Assembly (NCBI GenBank): GCA_002384815.1
Contig: DGBN01000061.1
Span: 1 to 18,541, forward strand
From: Oxalobacteraceae bacterium UBA4003
GTDB taxonomy: Bacteria > Pseudomonadota > Gammaproteobacteria > Burkholderiales > Burkholderiaceae_D
Direction of reading: 5' to 3'
DNA: 18,541 bases
The notes under the pieces are model-generated. The model made no database searches, was not told where the DNA came from, and was given only the letters and a program-made list of their open reading frames with translations. Positions 1-6,620 of this stretch are shown piece after piece. The first letter of the stretch is position 1. Every line of letters begins with the position of its first letter. The position numbers were made by a program, and so were the translations under genes.

Positions 1-85
1 CGCCGGGCTACCCCCGGCAACTGAATCTGACCGAAGGATGAACAACATTAGCTATCTCTAGCCGAGAACAGAGAGGCATCTCTGG

Positions 86-105
86 ATTCCCGCTTTCACG
101 GGAAT
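86..105. repeat. dRS3-like short inverted repeat
   Basis: The sequence reads ATTCCC, eight bases, GGGAAT, which matches the form of the neisserial dRS3 element (ATTCCC-N8-GGGAAT). The stem extends to seven pairs, ATTCCCG (86-92) with CGGGAAT (99-105). The flanks (CTGG before, GAC after) resemble the dispersed CTGGATTCCCGC...GGGAATGAC repeat familiar from beta- and gammaproteobacterial intergenic regions. It lies outside genes, beyond the folE2 terminator. A single copy in the window cannot prove it is dispersed; copy number in the genome would decide. The segment to its left (1-85) holds a small GC hairpin (GCCGGG 2-7 with CCCGGC 13-18) and no convincing gene. Confidence 0.5.
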
Positions 106-123
106 GACAACAAAACCAAACAC

Positions 124-165
124 AAATAAAAAATGCCGTTCAGTGCAACACACTGAACGGCATTT
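124..165 (-). terminator. Rho-independent terminator after folE2
   Basis: A perfect 15-bp stem pairs 131-145 with 151-165 around a five-base loop. On the minus strand it is followed by a T-rich run (complement of the A-tract at 128-133, then more A/T). It begins 22 nt past the folE2 stop codon and should end the xseB-ispA-dxs-folE2 transcript. Confidence 0.9.
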
Positions 166-187
166 TCAATACAGACCAAACAAACGT

Positions 188-994
188 TTACTTCAAACGT
201 TTATCGCGTTCAATCAACGCATAAGCCGAATGGTTATGTATGGACTCAAAATTCTCCGCTTCCAGCGTATAAGCCAAAACACGCTCTTCATTATTCAACA
301 TCACGGCAACATCGCGCACCAGATCTTCGACAAATTTTGGATTGTCGTAGGCACGTTCAGTCACATACTTTTCATCCGGACGCTTCAACAAACCATACAG
401 TTCGCACGAAGCCTGCTCTTCAATTTTTGCGATCAGTTCTTCAACAACCAGATCACCATTCAATACCGCGTTCACCGTAATGTGCGAGCGCTGATTGTGC
501 GCGCCGTAAGCAGAAATTTGTTTCGAACATGGGCACAGGCTGGTCACCGGAACCAGAACCTTCAAGGTGATTTCCAGTGCGCCGTTCTTGATTTCGCCCG
601 TCAGACCAACTTCATAATCCATCAAGCTTTGCACGCCGGATACGGGTGCAGTCTTGTTGATGAAATACGGGAACGACACTTCAATCCGGCCAGCCTCGGC
701 ATCCAGCAAGACCAGCATTTTTTGCATCAGTTCGGTGAAGGCTGGAACATCGAAAGGCTGCGTATTGTCTTCGAGCAGCGCGATGAAGCGCGACATGTGC
801 GTGCCTTTTTGCTCTTCGGCCAATTGCACATACATATTCCAGGTGCCGACCGACGGCTGTACGCCAGACGACGTTTTGAGCGTGATCGGATAGCGCACGC
901 CTTTGACGCCTACACGTTGGATGGCGATATGCCGGGTGTCCGGCGTGCTTTGCACATCGGGGATAGTGCTCAAACCGAGATCGCGAGTATTCAT
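188..994 (-). CDS. folE2: GTP cyclohydrolase FolE2 (type IB)
   Basis: This 268-residue protein is the usual FolE2 length. FolE2 converts GTP to 7,8-dihydroneopterin triphosphate, the first step of tetrahydrofolate (and queuosine) synthesis in the cytosol; the IB family, unlike FolE, does not depend strictly on zinc. The conserved family block SLCPCSKQIS followed by GAHNQRS is at about residues 152-170, with Cys154, Cys156 and His166 as likely metal or active-site residues, and a conserved acidic stretch around EKYVTERAYDNPKFVED (208-224) follows. The frame is open further upstream, but homology starts at MNTRDLG (ATG at 992-994), preceded by AGGACAGG, so the shorter start is chosen. It lies 43 nt after dxs and is the last gene of the operon before a strong terminator. 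No FolE is present in the window, so whether this is the only GTP cyclohydrolase is unknown. Confidence 0.95.
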   Translation of the reverse strand: MNTRDLGLSTIPDVQSTPDTRHIAIQRVGVKGVRYPITLKTSSGVQPSVGTWNMYVQLAEEQKGTHMSRFIALLEDNTQPFDVPAFTELMQKMLVLLDAEAGRIEVSFPYFINKTAPVSGVQSLMDYEVGLTGEIKNGALEITLKVLVPVTSLCPCSKQISAYGAHNQRSHITVNAVLNGDLVVEELIAKIEEQASCELYGLLKRPDEKYVTERAYDNPKFVEDLVRDVAVMLNNEERVLAYTLEAENFESIHNHSAYALIERDKRLK

Positions 995-1037
995 TTTAAA
1001 ACCTGTCCTGTCGGCGCAGAGCCGAAATAAGTACTGC

Positions 1038-2909
1038 TTACTGCTTGTTATTGACGACCAGCCTAGGCTCGTCTTTGGAAAATCGTTGCCGAATTGAAAC
1101 AGCAATCCCTTTTGCATCCAGGCCACATGCAGCCAATAACTGACCTGCATCGCCATGATCGATAAATTGGTCAGGCAAACCCAGATTCAATAGCGGTTTG
1201 ACGATACCTTCTGCTGCCATCGCTTCTGCAACTGCAGCACCCGCTCCACCCATGATCGAACCTTCTTCCACAGTCACCAAGGCATCATGCGTTGCTGCCA
1301 GGCGTTTGAGCAATTCGATATCCAGCGGTTTGACGAAACGCATGTTCACCACTGTCGCATCCAGCTCTTCACCGGCCAACAAGCCAGGTGCAACCATCGT
1401 GCCGAATGCCAGTATCGCAATGCTTTTTCCTTCGCGGCGGATTTCGCCTGTACCTAGCGGAATCGTTTCCAGGGTGTTCGCCACCTTGGCGCCTACGCCA
1501 CCGCCGCGCGGATACCGCACTGCAGCAGGTCCATTGTATTGGAATCCGGTCGAGAGCATCTGACGGCACTCGTTTTCGTCCGAAGCCGCCATCACCACCA
1601 TGTTAGGAATGCACCGCAAATAAGCAATATCGTAATTGCCAGCGTGGGTCGCGCCATCGGCACCGACCAGACCTGCTCTATCCAGCGCGAAAGTCACGTT
1701 CAGATTCTGCAATGCAACGTCATGAATCAGTTGATCGTAAGCACGTTGCAAAAACGTTGAATAAATCGCCACTACCGGTTTCAAACCTTCGCAGGCCATG
1801 CCGGCGGCAAAAGTCACCGCATGTTGTTCGGCAATGCCGACGTCGTAGTAGCGATCAGGAAAGCGGCGCTCGAATTCGACCATGCCCGAGCCTTCACGCA
1901 TCGCCGGCGTAATGCCGATCAACTTGTCGTCTGCCGCCGCCATGTCACACAGCCAGTCTCCGAACACACTGGTGTAAGTCACTTTTTTCGCCACAACTGG
2001 TTTGATGCCTTCAGCCGGATCGAATTTACCCGGGCCGTGATACAGCACCGGGTCGGCCTCCGCCAGTTTATAGCCCTGACCTTTTTTCGTCACAACGTGC
2101 AGGAACTGCGGGCCTTTCAGATTCTTCAGGTTTTGCAGAGTCGGGATCAGCGAATCAAGATCGTGACCGTCGATAGGACCTATGTAATTGAAACCGAATT
2201 CCTCGAACATGGTGGCTGGCACGATCATGCCTTTGGCATGCTCTTCGAAGCGTTTTGCCAACTCGCGCACAGGAGCAGGCAGCACGGTTTTACCAACGTT
2301 TTTTGCCGCCGCATAAAACTGGCCCGACATCAAACGCGCCAGATAACGATTCAAGGCACCGACCGGCGGCGAGATCGACATATCGTTATCGTTCAATATC
2401 ACCAGCAAATTGATGTCATCGTGGATGCCTGCGTTATTCAGCGCTTCAAACGCCATGCCGGCCGTCATCGCGCCATCGCCGATGACGGCAATCGCGTGGC
2501 GGTTTTCACCCTTGGTTCTAGCAGCCAGCGCCATCCCCAATGCAGCGGAAATCGAAGTCGACGAATGCGCGGTACCGAAGGTGTCGTAAACACTTTCATC
2601 GCGCCGCGGAAAACCCGAGATGCCGTCGCGCTGGCGCAGACTGTGCATCTGGTCACGCCGGCCGGTCAGTATCTTGTGCGGATAGGTTTGATGGCCGACA
2701 TCCCAGATGATGCGGTCTTCCGGCGTGTTGAACACATTATGCAAGGCGATCGTCAATTCGACCGTACCAAGATTGGACGACAAGTGCCCACCGGTTGCCG
2801 ACACGGATTCCAGCACAAACGCACGCAACTCATCCGCCAGCTGCTTGAGCTGTGGACGTGTGAAATGCCGCATATCGGCCGGGTCATTAATTGTTTCAAG
2901 CAAATTCAT
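1038..2909 (-). CDS. dxs: 1-deoxy-D-xylulose-5-phosphate synthase
   Basis: A 623-residue protein of normal DXS length. It condenses pyruvate with glyceraldehyde 3-phosphate using thiamine diphosphate, the entry step of the MEP isoprenoid pathway; DXP also feeds thiamine thiazole and pyridoxal synthesis. Visible landmarks: His42 in GGHLSSNLG, His73 in VGHQTYPHK, the thiamine-diphosphate/Mg motif GDGAMTAG (144-151) ending at NDND (173-176), GPIDGHD (244-250), the catalytic Glu361 in EQHAVTF, and DRAGLVGADGATHAG in the pyrimidine-binding domain, followed by the C-terminal transketolase domain. The ATG at 2907-2909 directly abuts the ispA stop codon, with GGAAGG just upstream inside ispA, so translation is probably coupled. 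The folE2 start is 43 nt downstream. All key residues are intact. Confidence 0.98.
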   Translation of the reverse strand: MNLLETINDPADMRHFTRPQLKQLADELRAFVLESVSATGGHLSSNLGTVELTIALHNVFNTPEDRIIWDVGHQTYPHKILTGRRDQMHSLRQRDGISGFPRRDESVYDTFGTAHSSTSISAALGMALAARTKGENRHAIAVIGDGAMTAGMAFEALNNAGIHDDINLLVILNDNDMSISPPVGALNRYLARLMSGQFYAAAKNVGKTVLPAPVRELAKRFEEHAKGMIVPATMFEEFGFNYIGPIDGHDLDSLIPTLQNLKNLKGPQFLHVVTKKGQGYKLAEADPVLYHGPGKFDPAEGIKPVVAKKVTYTSVFGDWLCDMAAADDKLIGITPAMREGSGMVEFERRFPDRYYDVGIAEQHAVTFAAGMACEGLKPVVAIYSTFLQRAYDQLIHDVALQNLNVTFALDRAGLVGADGATHAGNYDIAYLRCIPNMVVMAASDENECRQMLSTGFQYNGPAAVRYPRGGGVGAKVANTLETIPLGTGEIRREGKSIAILAFGTMVAPGLLAGEELDATVVNMRFVKPLDIELLKRLAATHDALVTVEEGSIMGGAGAAVAEAMAAEGIVKPLLNLGLPDQFIDHGDAGQLLAACGLDAKGIAVSIRQRFSKDEPRLVVNNKQ

Positions 2910-3800
2910 CTAGGCCTTCCGCTGCACGATCAAATCCGCGAGTTCTCGCAGGCGTCGCGCCTTATCTCCAAACTGCTCCAGCGCACGATGAGCTTCCATG
3001 CGCAATTTTTCCGCCAGGGCCTGCGATTGCGCCAGCCCCAGTATTGATACATAGGTCGGCTTGTTGTCGGCCGCATCCTTGCCCGCCGTTTTACCTAAAG
3101 TGACCGAATCTGCCGTCGCATCCAGCACATCGTCGACCACCTGAAACGCCAAACCAATCGCGCTGGAGTACTGATCCAGCGCAGCTACCTCATTCTCAGA
3201 CAAAGCTTTGCCGGCCAATGCCCCGAGCAATACCGACACCCGCAACAGGGCGCCGGTTTTCAGCGTGTGCATCTGCTCCAGATCCTGCAGCGACAAGGAC
3301 AAACCCACGCTCGCCAGATCAATCGCCTGACCGCCACACATACCGAGCGAACCAGATGCCTTGGCGAGCAAACGCACCATAGACAACAGACGTGCCGACT
3401 CAAGCCGGCCATCGGCCAAGACTTCAAATGCCTGCGACTGCAAGGCATCGCCAACCAGCAAGGCGCATGCTTCGTCGTACTTCACATGCACGGTCGGCTT
3501 GCCGCGCCGCAGCGCATCGTCGTCCATGCACGGCATATCATCATGCACCAGCGAATACGCATGTACCATTTCAACTGCAGCGGCAGCGCGTGCCAGTTCT
3601 GCGGCATCTGCATCGAACAAGGCACCGGCCGCATGCACCAGCAGGGGACGCACACGTTTGCCGCCATCCAGCACTGCGTAATGCATCGCTTCGTGCAAAC
3701 GCGCAGGCTTTTGTGTCACCGGCGGTAGAAACCTCACCAGTGCCACTTCCATCTCTGCCTGAATTGATTTCATCCAGCCTTCAAACGATTGCTCCGTCAT
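2910..3800 (-). CDS. ispA: Farnesyl (short-chain) diphosphate synthase
   Basis: A 296-residue trans-prenyltransferase that joins isopentenyl diphosphate to allylic diphosphates, making geranyl and farnesyl diphosphate for quinones, undecaprenyl carriers and related isoprenoids. The first Asp-rich motif lies in HDDMPCMDDD (86-95), with the Arg pair beyond it (RRGKPTVH). The second is DDVLD (223-227), followed by the typical GKTAGKDAADNKPTYVS block. GGKRVRP (47-52) binds isopentenyl diphosphate. The first Asp motif has the two-residue insertion typical of bacterial FPP synthases, which supports a C15 product. The start overlaps the xseB stop by four bases (ATGA) and the TAG stop touches the dxs ATG, so all three are one tightly coupled unit. 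Product length cannot be proven from sequence alone. Confidence 0.96.
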   Translation of the reverse strand: MTEQSFEGWMKSIQAEMEVALVRFLPPVTQKPARLHEAMHYAVLDGGKRVRPLLVHAAGALFDADAAELARAAAAVEMVHAYSLVHDDMPCMDDDALRRGKPTVHVKYDEACALLVGDALQSQAFEVLADGRLESARLLSMVRLLAKASGSLGMCGGQAIDLASVGLSLSLQDLEQMHTLKTGALLRVSVLLGALAGKALSENEVAALDQYSSAIGLAFQVVDDVLDATADSVTLGKTAGKDAADNKPTYVSILGLAQSQALAEKLRMEAHRALEQFGDKARRLRELADLIVQRKA

Positions 3801-4048
3801 TCATCCGCCTCAACACGCTCGGCGTTAAACGGTTTAAGCATGTCGCCTTCCAGTACCTTGACCTGACTGTCGACTTTTTCGAGTTGCGCTGCGCAGTACT
3901 TCACCAGCTCCGAGCCACGCTTGTAGGCCGCTACCGATGCTTCCAGCGGCAACTCGCCCGCCTCCATGCGTGCGACCAGTTGGTCGAGCTCTGCCATGGC
4001 CTCTTCAAAAGACGCAGGAAGTGCAGCAGTATTAGGTTTTTTGGACAT
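3797..4048 (-). CDS. xseB: Exodeoxyribonuclease VII small subunit
   Basis: An 83-residue acidic helical protein, the normal size for XseB. It binds the large subunit XseA to form exonuclease VII, which degrades single-stranded DNA into oligonucleotides during repair. The family signature is clear: SFEEAMAELDQLVARMEAGELPLEASVAAYKRG followed by a helix rich in Leu, Lys and Val ending VKVLEG. xseA is not in the window; separation of xseA and xseB and linkage of xseB with ispA-dxs is a familiar arrangement in proteobacteria. It is the first gene of the operon and overlaps ispA by four bases. No strong Shine-Dalgarno is visible before the ATG at 4046-4048. Confidence 0.95.
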   Translation of the reverse strand: MSKKPNTAALPASFEEAMAELDQLVARMEAGELPLEASVAAYKRGSELVKYCAAQLEKVDSQVKVLEGDMLKPFNAERVEADE

Positions 4049-4097
4049 AAGAATGGGAAAAAGGTTTAGCCCGTTATTTTAGAGCAATCCACACGCC

Positions 4098-4125
4098 ACG
4101 GGGATAAACGGGGCTGCACACGGGG
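4098..4125. repeat. Three phased ACGGGG direct repeats
   Basis: ACGGGG occurs at 4098-4103, 4108-4113 and 4120-4125, i.e. with start-to-start distances of 10 and 12 bases, close to one DNA turn. They would lie in the 5' leader of the xseB operon mRNA if transcription starts at the AT-rich patch near 4178. Phased hexamers can be activator or repressor contacts, but no regulator is recognised and chance in a GC-rich stretch is possible. Confidence 0.35.
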
Positions 4126-4151
4126 TGCGCAGATCAGGATAATCCCGGCTT

Positions 4152-4178
4152 TTATCAAAAATATTTTCTTTTTGATAA
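4152..4178. promoter_or_regulatory. Perfect inverted repeat, possible operator
   Basis: TTATCAAAAA (4152-4161) and TTTTTGATAA (4169-4178) are perfectly complementary around a seven-base centre. The right arm ends on the first base of a TATAAT hexamer read on the minus strand (4178-4183). The AT-rich, terminator-unlike composition and the location between divergent genes suggest a protein site rather than a transcript hairpin. The regulator is unknown. Confidence 0.4.
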
Positions 4179-4183
4179 TTATA
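4178..4183 (-). promoter_or_regulatory. Candidate -10 box for xseB operon
   Basis: Read on the minus strand this is a perfect TATAAT in an AT-rich setting. A start about seven bases downstream would give a leader of roughly 120 nt before xseB. No good -35 hexamer sits at 16-18 bases, so activation or another start site remains possible. Confidence 0.35.
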
Positions 4184-4238
4184 TAAATCGACAGGCGCCA
4201 AAAATCCGGCGCAACAGTCCCGGATTTGGACTCTCGGG

Positions 4239-4244
4239 TATAAT
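4239..4244 (+). promoter_or_regulatory. Candidate -10 box for the Rieske gene
   Basis: A perfect TATAAT on the plus strand, with no convincing -35 at standard spacing. Transcription from about 4251 would give a leader of about 178 nt ahead of the oxygenase gene, containing the short reading frame and hairpins described separately. The match to the hexamer is direct; promoter function is inferred. Confidence 0.4.
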
Positions 4245-4330
4245 CTTCGGTTCTGTCCAAAATTGCCTTTTATCCCGTTTGATCTAAGGTTTTTGCGGAT
4301 TTTTCCCTCTAGGGTGCGGCAGGAATTTCG

Positions 4331-4357
4331 ATGAGCACAGCTTTTCGCCTGCGTTAA
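4331..4357 (+). CDS. Candidate leader peptide (8 residues)
   Basis: A nine-codon frame with stop reads MSTAFRLR. It begins with ATG six bases after AGGA (4321-4324), a spacing that fits a real ribosome binding site. It ends 71 bases before the Rieske start, inside the presumed mRNA leader. GCAGG at 4319-4323, overlapping its Shine-Dalgarno, can pair with CCTGC at 4348-4352 inside the frame, and the latter could instead pair with GCAGG at 4373-4377, so ribosome position on this frame could change downstream folding. No function is known to me; a frame this short can arise by chance. Confidence 0.35.
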   Translation: MSTAFRLR

Positions 4358-4360
4358 AGT

Positions 4361-4396
4361 ACCTGCTTGCTAGCAGGTGCTCCCTACCTACAGGGA
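4361..4396 (+). other. Tandem hairpins in the Rieske gene leader
   Basis: Two small stem-loops lie back to back: ACCTGCT (4361-4367) with AGCAGGT (4372-4378) around a four-base loop, then TCCCT (4381-4385) with AGGGA (4392-4396) around six bases. Neither has a T-tract, so they are not ordinary terminators. They stand 21 nt before the GGAGGG Shine-Dalgarno, and an mRNA role is inferred only. Confidence 0.45.
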
Positions 4397-4428
4397 TGCA
4401 AAGGTGCAAATTAATTTGGAGGGTGGGG

Positions 4429-5529
4429 ATGTCCGATCTGGCTAATCTCGCCAAACTCGCGCGCTCTAACGCGCAACTTCCAGTCAACGTCTATTTTGAC
4501 GAAGTGCTGTTGAAGCAGGAAATTCAGCAATTGTTCCGCGATGGCCCGCGCTATGCGGGACATGAATTGATGGTGCCGAATGTCGGCGACTTTGCCACGC
4601 TCGCGTGGGAAAACGAAGGCCGCATGCTGGTACGCAATCCGCAAGGCATCGAATTGCTGTCCAACGTCTGCCGCCATCGCCAGGCGAAAATGTTCAATGG
4701 CCGCGGCCATGCGAGCAACATCGTCTGCCCATTGCATCGCTGGACTTACGATCTCAAGGGTGAATTGATAGGCGCGCCGCATTTCGGCGAAACGCCTTGC
4801 CTGAACCTGTCCAACACACCGCTGCAAAACTGGAACGGCCTGCTGTTCGAACGCAATGGTGTTGACGTTGCAAAAATTCTTGGCAATCTTGGTGTCACCA
4901 AAGATCTCGACTTCAGCGGCTACATGCTGGATCACGTCGAAGTGCACGAATGCAACTACAACTGGAAAACCTTCATCGAGGTTTATCTGGAGGATTACCA
5001 CGTCGAGCCCTTCCATCCGGGCCTGGGCAGCTTCGTCAGTTGCGATGATCTGAAATGGGAATTCGGCGATCAGTACAGCGTGCAAACCGTTGGTGTGCAC
5101 AATGCGCTGGCCAAACACGGCTCACCGGCTTATCAAAAGTGGCAGGAGCAGATTCTGCAATTCCGCAAAGGTGAAACACCGCCCTACGGTGCGATCTGGC
5201 TGACGCTGTATCCGAACATCATGGTCGAGTGGTACCCGCACGTACTTGTCGTGTCTACCGTGTGGCCGGACGGCCCGCAAAAAACGCGTAACGTGGTCGA
5301 GTTCTACTATCCGGAAGAAATCGTTTTGTTTGAGCGCGAATTCATCGCCGCCGAACGCGCCGCCTATATGGAAACCTGTGAAGAAGACGATGAAATCGCC
5401 TTGCGCATGGATACCGGCCGCAAGATCCTGCTGGATAGAGGCGTCAACGAAGTCGGTCCATATCAGTCACCGATGGAAGATGGCATGCAGCATTTCCATG
5501 AATGGTATCGCCGCCAGCAGGACGTTTGA
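4429..5529 (+). CDS. Rieske aromatic-ring-hydroxylating oxygenase, alpha subunit
   Basis: A 366-residue Rieske non-haem iron oxygenase. The N-terminal [2Fe-2S] Rieske ligands are Cys81-x-His83 and Cys100-x-x-His103. The C-terminal catalytic domain has the mononuclear iron motif EDYHVEPFHPG (188-198): bridging Asp189, ligands His191 and His196, with a distal acidic ligand probably in EEDDE (318-322). Such enzymes use electrons from a reductase to oxygenate aromatic rings or methyl groups; the substrate here cannot be read from sequence. There is no beta subunit, ferredoxin or reductase gene nearby, so it is probably a homo-oligomeric alpha-only type served by reductases elsewhere. The ATG at 4429 is chosen because GGAGGG stands six to eleven bases before it; an in-frame ATG at 4396 lacks such a site. 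It is divergent from the isoprenoid operon. Confidence 0.88.
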   Translation: MSDLANLAKLARSNAQLPVNVYFDEVLLKQEIQQLFRDGPRYAGHELMVPNVGDFATLAWENEGRMLVRNPQGIELLSNVCRHRQAKMFNGRGHASNIVCPLHRWTYDLKGELIGAPHFGETPCLNLSNTPLQNWNGLLFERNGVDVAKILGNLGVTKDLDFSGYMLDHVEVHECNYNWKTFIEVYLEDYHVEPFHPGLGSFVSCDDLKWEFGDQYSVQTVGVHNALAKHGSPAYQKWQEQILQFRKGETPPYGAIWLTLYPNIMVEWYPHVLVVSTVWPDGPQKTRNVVEFYYPEEIVLFEREFIAAERAAYMETCEEDDEIALRMDTGRKILLDRGVNEVGPYQSPMEDGMQHFHEWYRRQQDV

Positions 5530-5621
5530 AAATGCGTAATGCGTTGCTGTGCGCGCATCACGCATGAACACCCCGCCGTTCCACCGGCACATCAACCTGC
5601 AGCATTCTCACCTCATCAATC

Positions 5622-6551
5622 ATGCAATCACTCTGGATGCTCTTTGCCACCCTCGCCTTTTCGATCATGGGCGTATGTGTCAAGCTCGCATCAGAAACCT
5701 ATACCGTCGCCGAGATCGTCATGTATCGCGGTTTCATCGGCATCATCTTCATCTATGCATTGATCCTGCAACAGGGCGGCACGCTTAAAACCAGGCTGGC
5801 ATGGCAACATCTATGGCGTTGCGTAGTGGGCGTCACTTCATTGTGGCTATGGTTTTGCGCTATTGCGCTGCTGCCACTGGCGACCGCAATGACGCTCAAT
5901 TACATGGCACCGATCTGGATCTCCGGGATACTGTTCGTGCTTGCCTGGCGCAGCGGCAAGCGACGCTTTGAATGGGGACTGGTCGCCGCCATCTTCATGA
6001 GTTTCGCCGGCCTGACCTTGCTGCTGCAACCATCGATACACGAGGACCAATTGATAGGCGCATTGCTCGGTTTGTGTTCCGGCGTCCTGTCGGCACTGGC
6101 ATACCTGCAAGTACGTCATCTGGGCCAATTGGGCGAACCTGAATCGCGCGTCGTATTTTATTTTTCGGCAACCGGCTTTGTCGCCGGCCTGGCCGGCTGC
6201 CTGTTCGATGCCATGACCGGCGGGACAGCATTCACACTGCTGCGTCCGCACACCAGCTACGGCCTGGTATTACTGCTCGGCATAGGCGTGCTAGCCGCAA
6301 TGGCGCAGATGGCCATGACGCGCGCCTATCGGCTCGGCAATACGCTGGTAACCGCCAATCTGCAATACACGGGCATCGTGTTTGCCAGCATATGGGGCAT
6401 CCTGATCTGGAGCGATGTGCTGGGCTGGTTAAGCTGGCTCGGCATCGTCATTATTCTGGCGAGCGGCATCGTCGCCACGTTTTACAATATCCGAAACACG
6501 GCAGCGGGCAAAACCATGCCACCGGTTGATCCGATTGCGGCAGAGCTTTAA
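5622..6551 (+). CDS. DMT-superfamily EamA-type transporter
   Basis: A 309-residue polytopic inner-membrane protein with about ten hydrophobic segments in two EamA repeats. The first repeat runs from the N-terminus through the TAMTLNYMAPIW region (about residues 90-101) and the second ends with GIVFASIWGILIWSDVLGWLSWLGIVIILASGI. The early segment (FSIMGVCVKLASETYTVAEIVMYRG) is typical of the drug/metabolite exporter family, and the charged tail after the last segment should be cytoplasmic. Substrate is unknown; family members export amino acids, metabolites or drugs. It starts 92 nt after the Rieske gene and is probably co-transcribed, although no strong Shine-Dalgarno is visible before the ATG. 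Export of a Rieske product or substrate is a guess. Confidence 0.88.
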   Translation: MQSLWMLFATLAFSIMGVCVKLASETYTVAEIVMYRGFIGIIFIYALILQQGGTLKTRLAWQHLWRCVVGVTSLWLWFCAIALLPLATAMTLNYMAPIWISGILFVLAWRSGKRRFEWGLVAAIFMSFAGLTLLLQPSIHEDQLIGALLGLCSGVLSALAYLQVRHLGQLGEPESRVVFYFSATGFVAGLAGCLFDAMTGGTAFTLLRPHTSYGLVLLLGIGVLAAMAQMAMTRAYRLGNTLVTANLQYTGIVFASIWGILIWSDVLGWLSWLGIVIILASGIVATFYNIRNTAAGKTMPPVDPIAAEL

Positions 6552-6571
6552 ACCTGTTTCCCTTGCCTTGC

Positions 6572-6589
6572 CGCCATTGCGTAATGGCG
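6572..6589 (+). other. Short intergenic hairpin
   Basis: CGCCATT (6572-6578) pairs perfectly with AATGGCG (6583-6589) around a four-base loop, 20 nt after the exporter stop codon. There is no T-tract, so it is not a convincing terminator; it may stabilise or process the mRNA between the exporter and the sulfurtransferase. Confidence 0.3.
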
Positions 6590-6620
6590 CAATCATCGCT
6601 TACACATACAAGGATAGAAC

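Larger units (their letters stand above)
4049..4428. other. Divergent intergenic region with leader structures
   Basis: This 380-nt stretch separates the minus-strand xseB operon from the plus-strand Rieske gene and contains no ordinary gene. From left to right it holds three ACGGGG repeats (4098-4125), a perfect 10-bp inverted repeat (4152-4178), an AT-rich patch with a minus-strand TATAAT (4178-4183), a plus-strand TATAAT (4239-4244), a nine-codon reading frame (4331-4357), two short hairpins (4361-4378 and 4381-4396) and a strong Shine-Dalgarno (GGAGGG, 4418-4423). These parts are listed separately where they can be supported. Confidence 0.8.

Noticed and set aside
2..18. GC-rich hairpin GCCGGG-N5-CCCGGC at the left edge
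   Set aside because: There is no T-tract in either direction and nothing upstream is visible, so it cannot be assigned as a terminator.
104..1030. A 308-codon plus-strand frame opposite folE2
   Set aside because: It runs through the folE2 terminator hairpin and the folE2 gene in antisense; no family resemblance.
1821..3047. A 408-codon open frame on the plus strand opposite dxs and the ispA end
   Set aside because: It lies entirely antisense to strongly supported genes, its translation is rich in His, Arg and Gln as expected for a reverse-strand shadow, and it matches no recognisable family.
5532..5567. A 12-codon frame with stop (MRNALLCAHHA) between the Rieske gene and the exporter
   Set aside because: The only AGGA is nine bases away and inside the previous gene, and there is no associated structure that would distinguish it from a chance frame.
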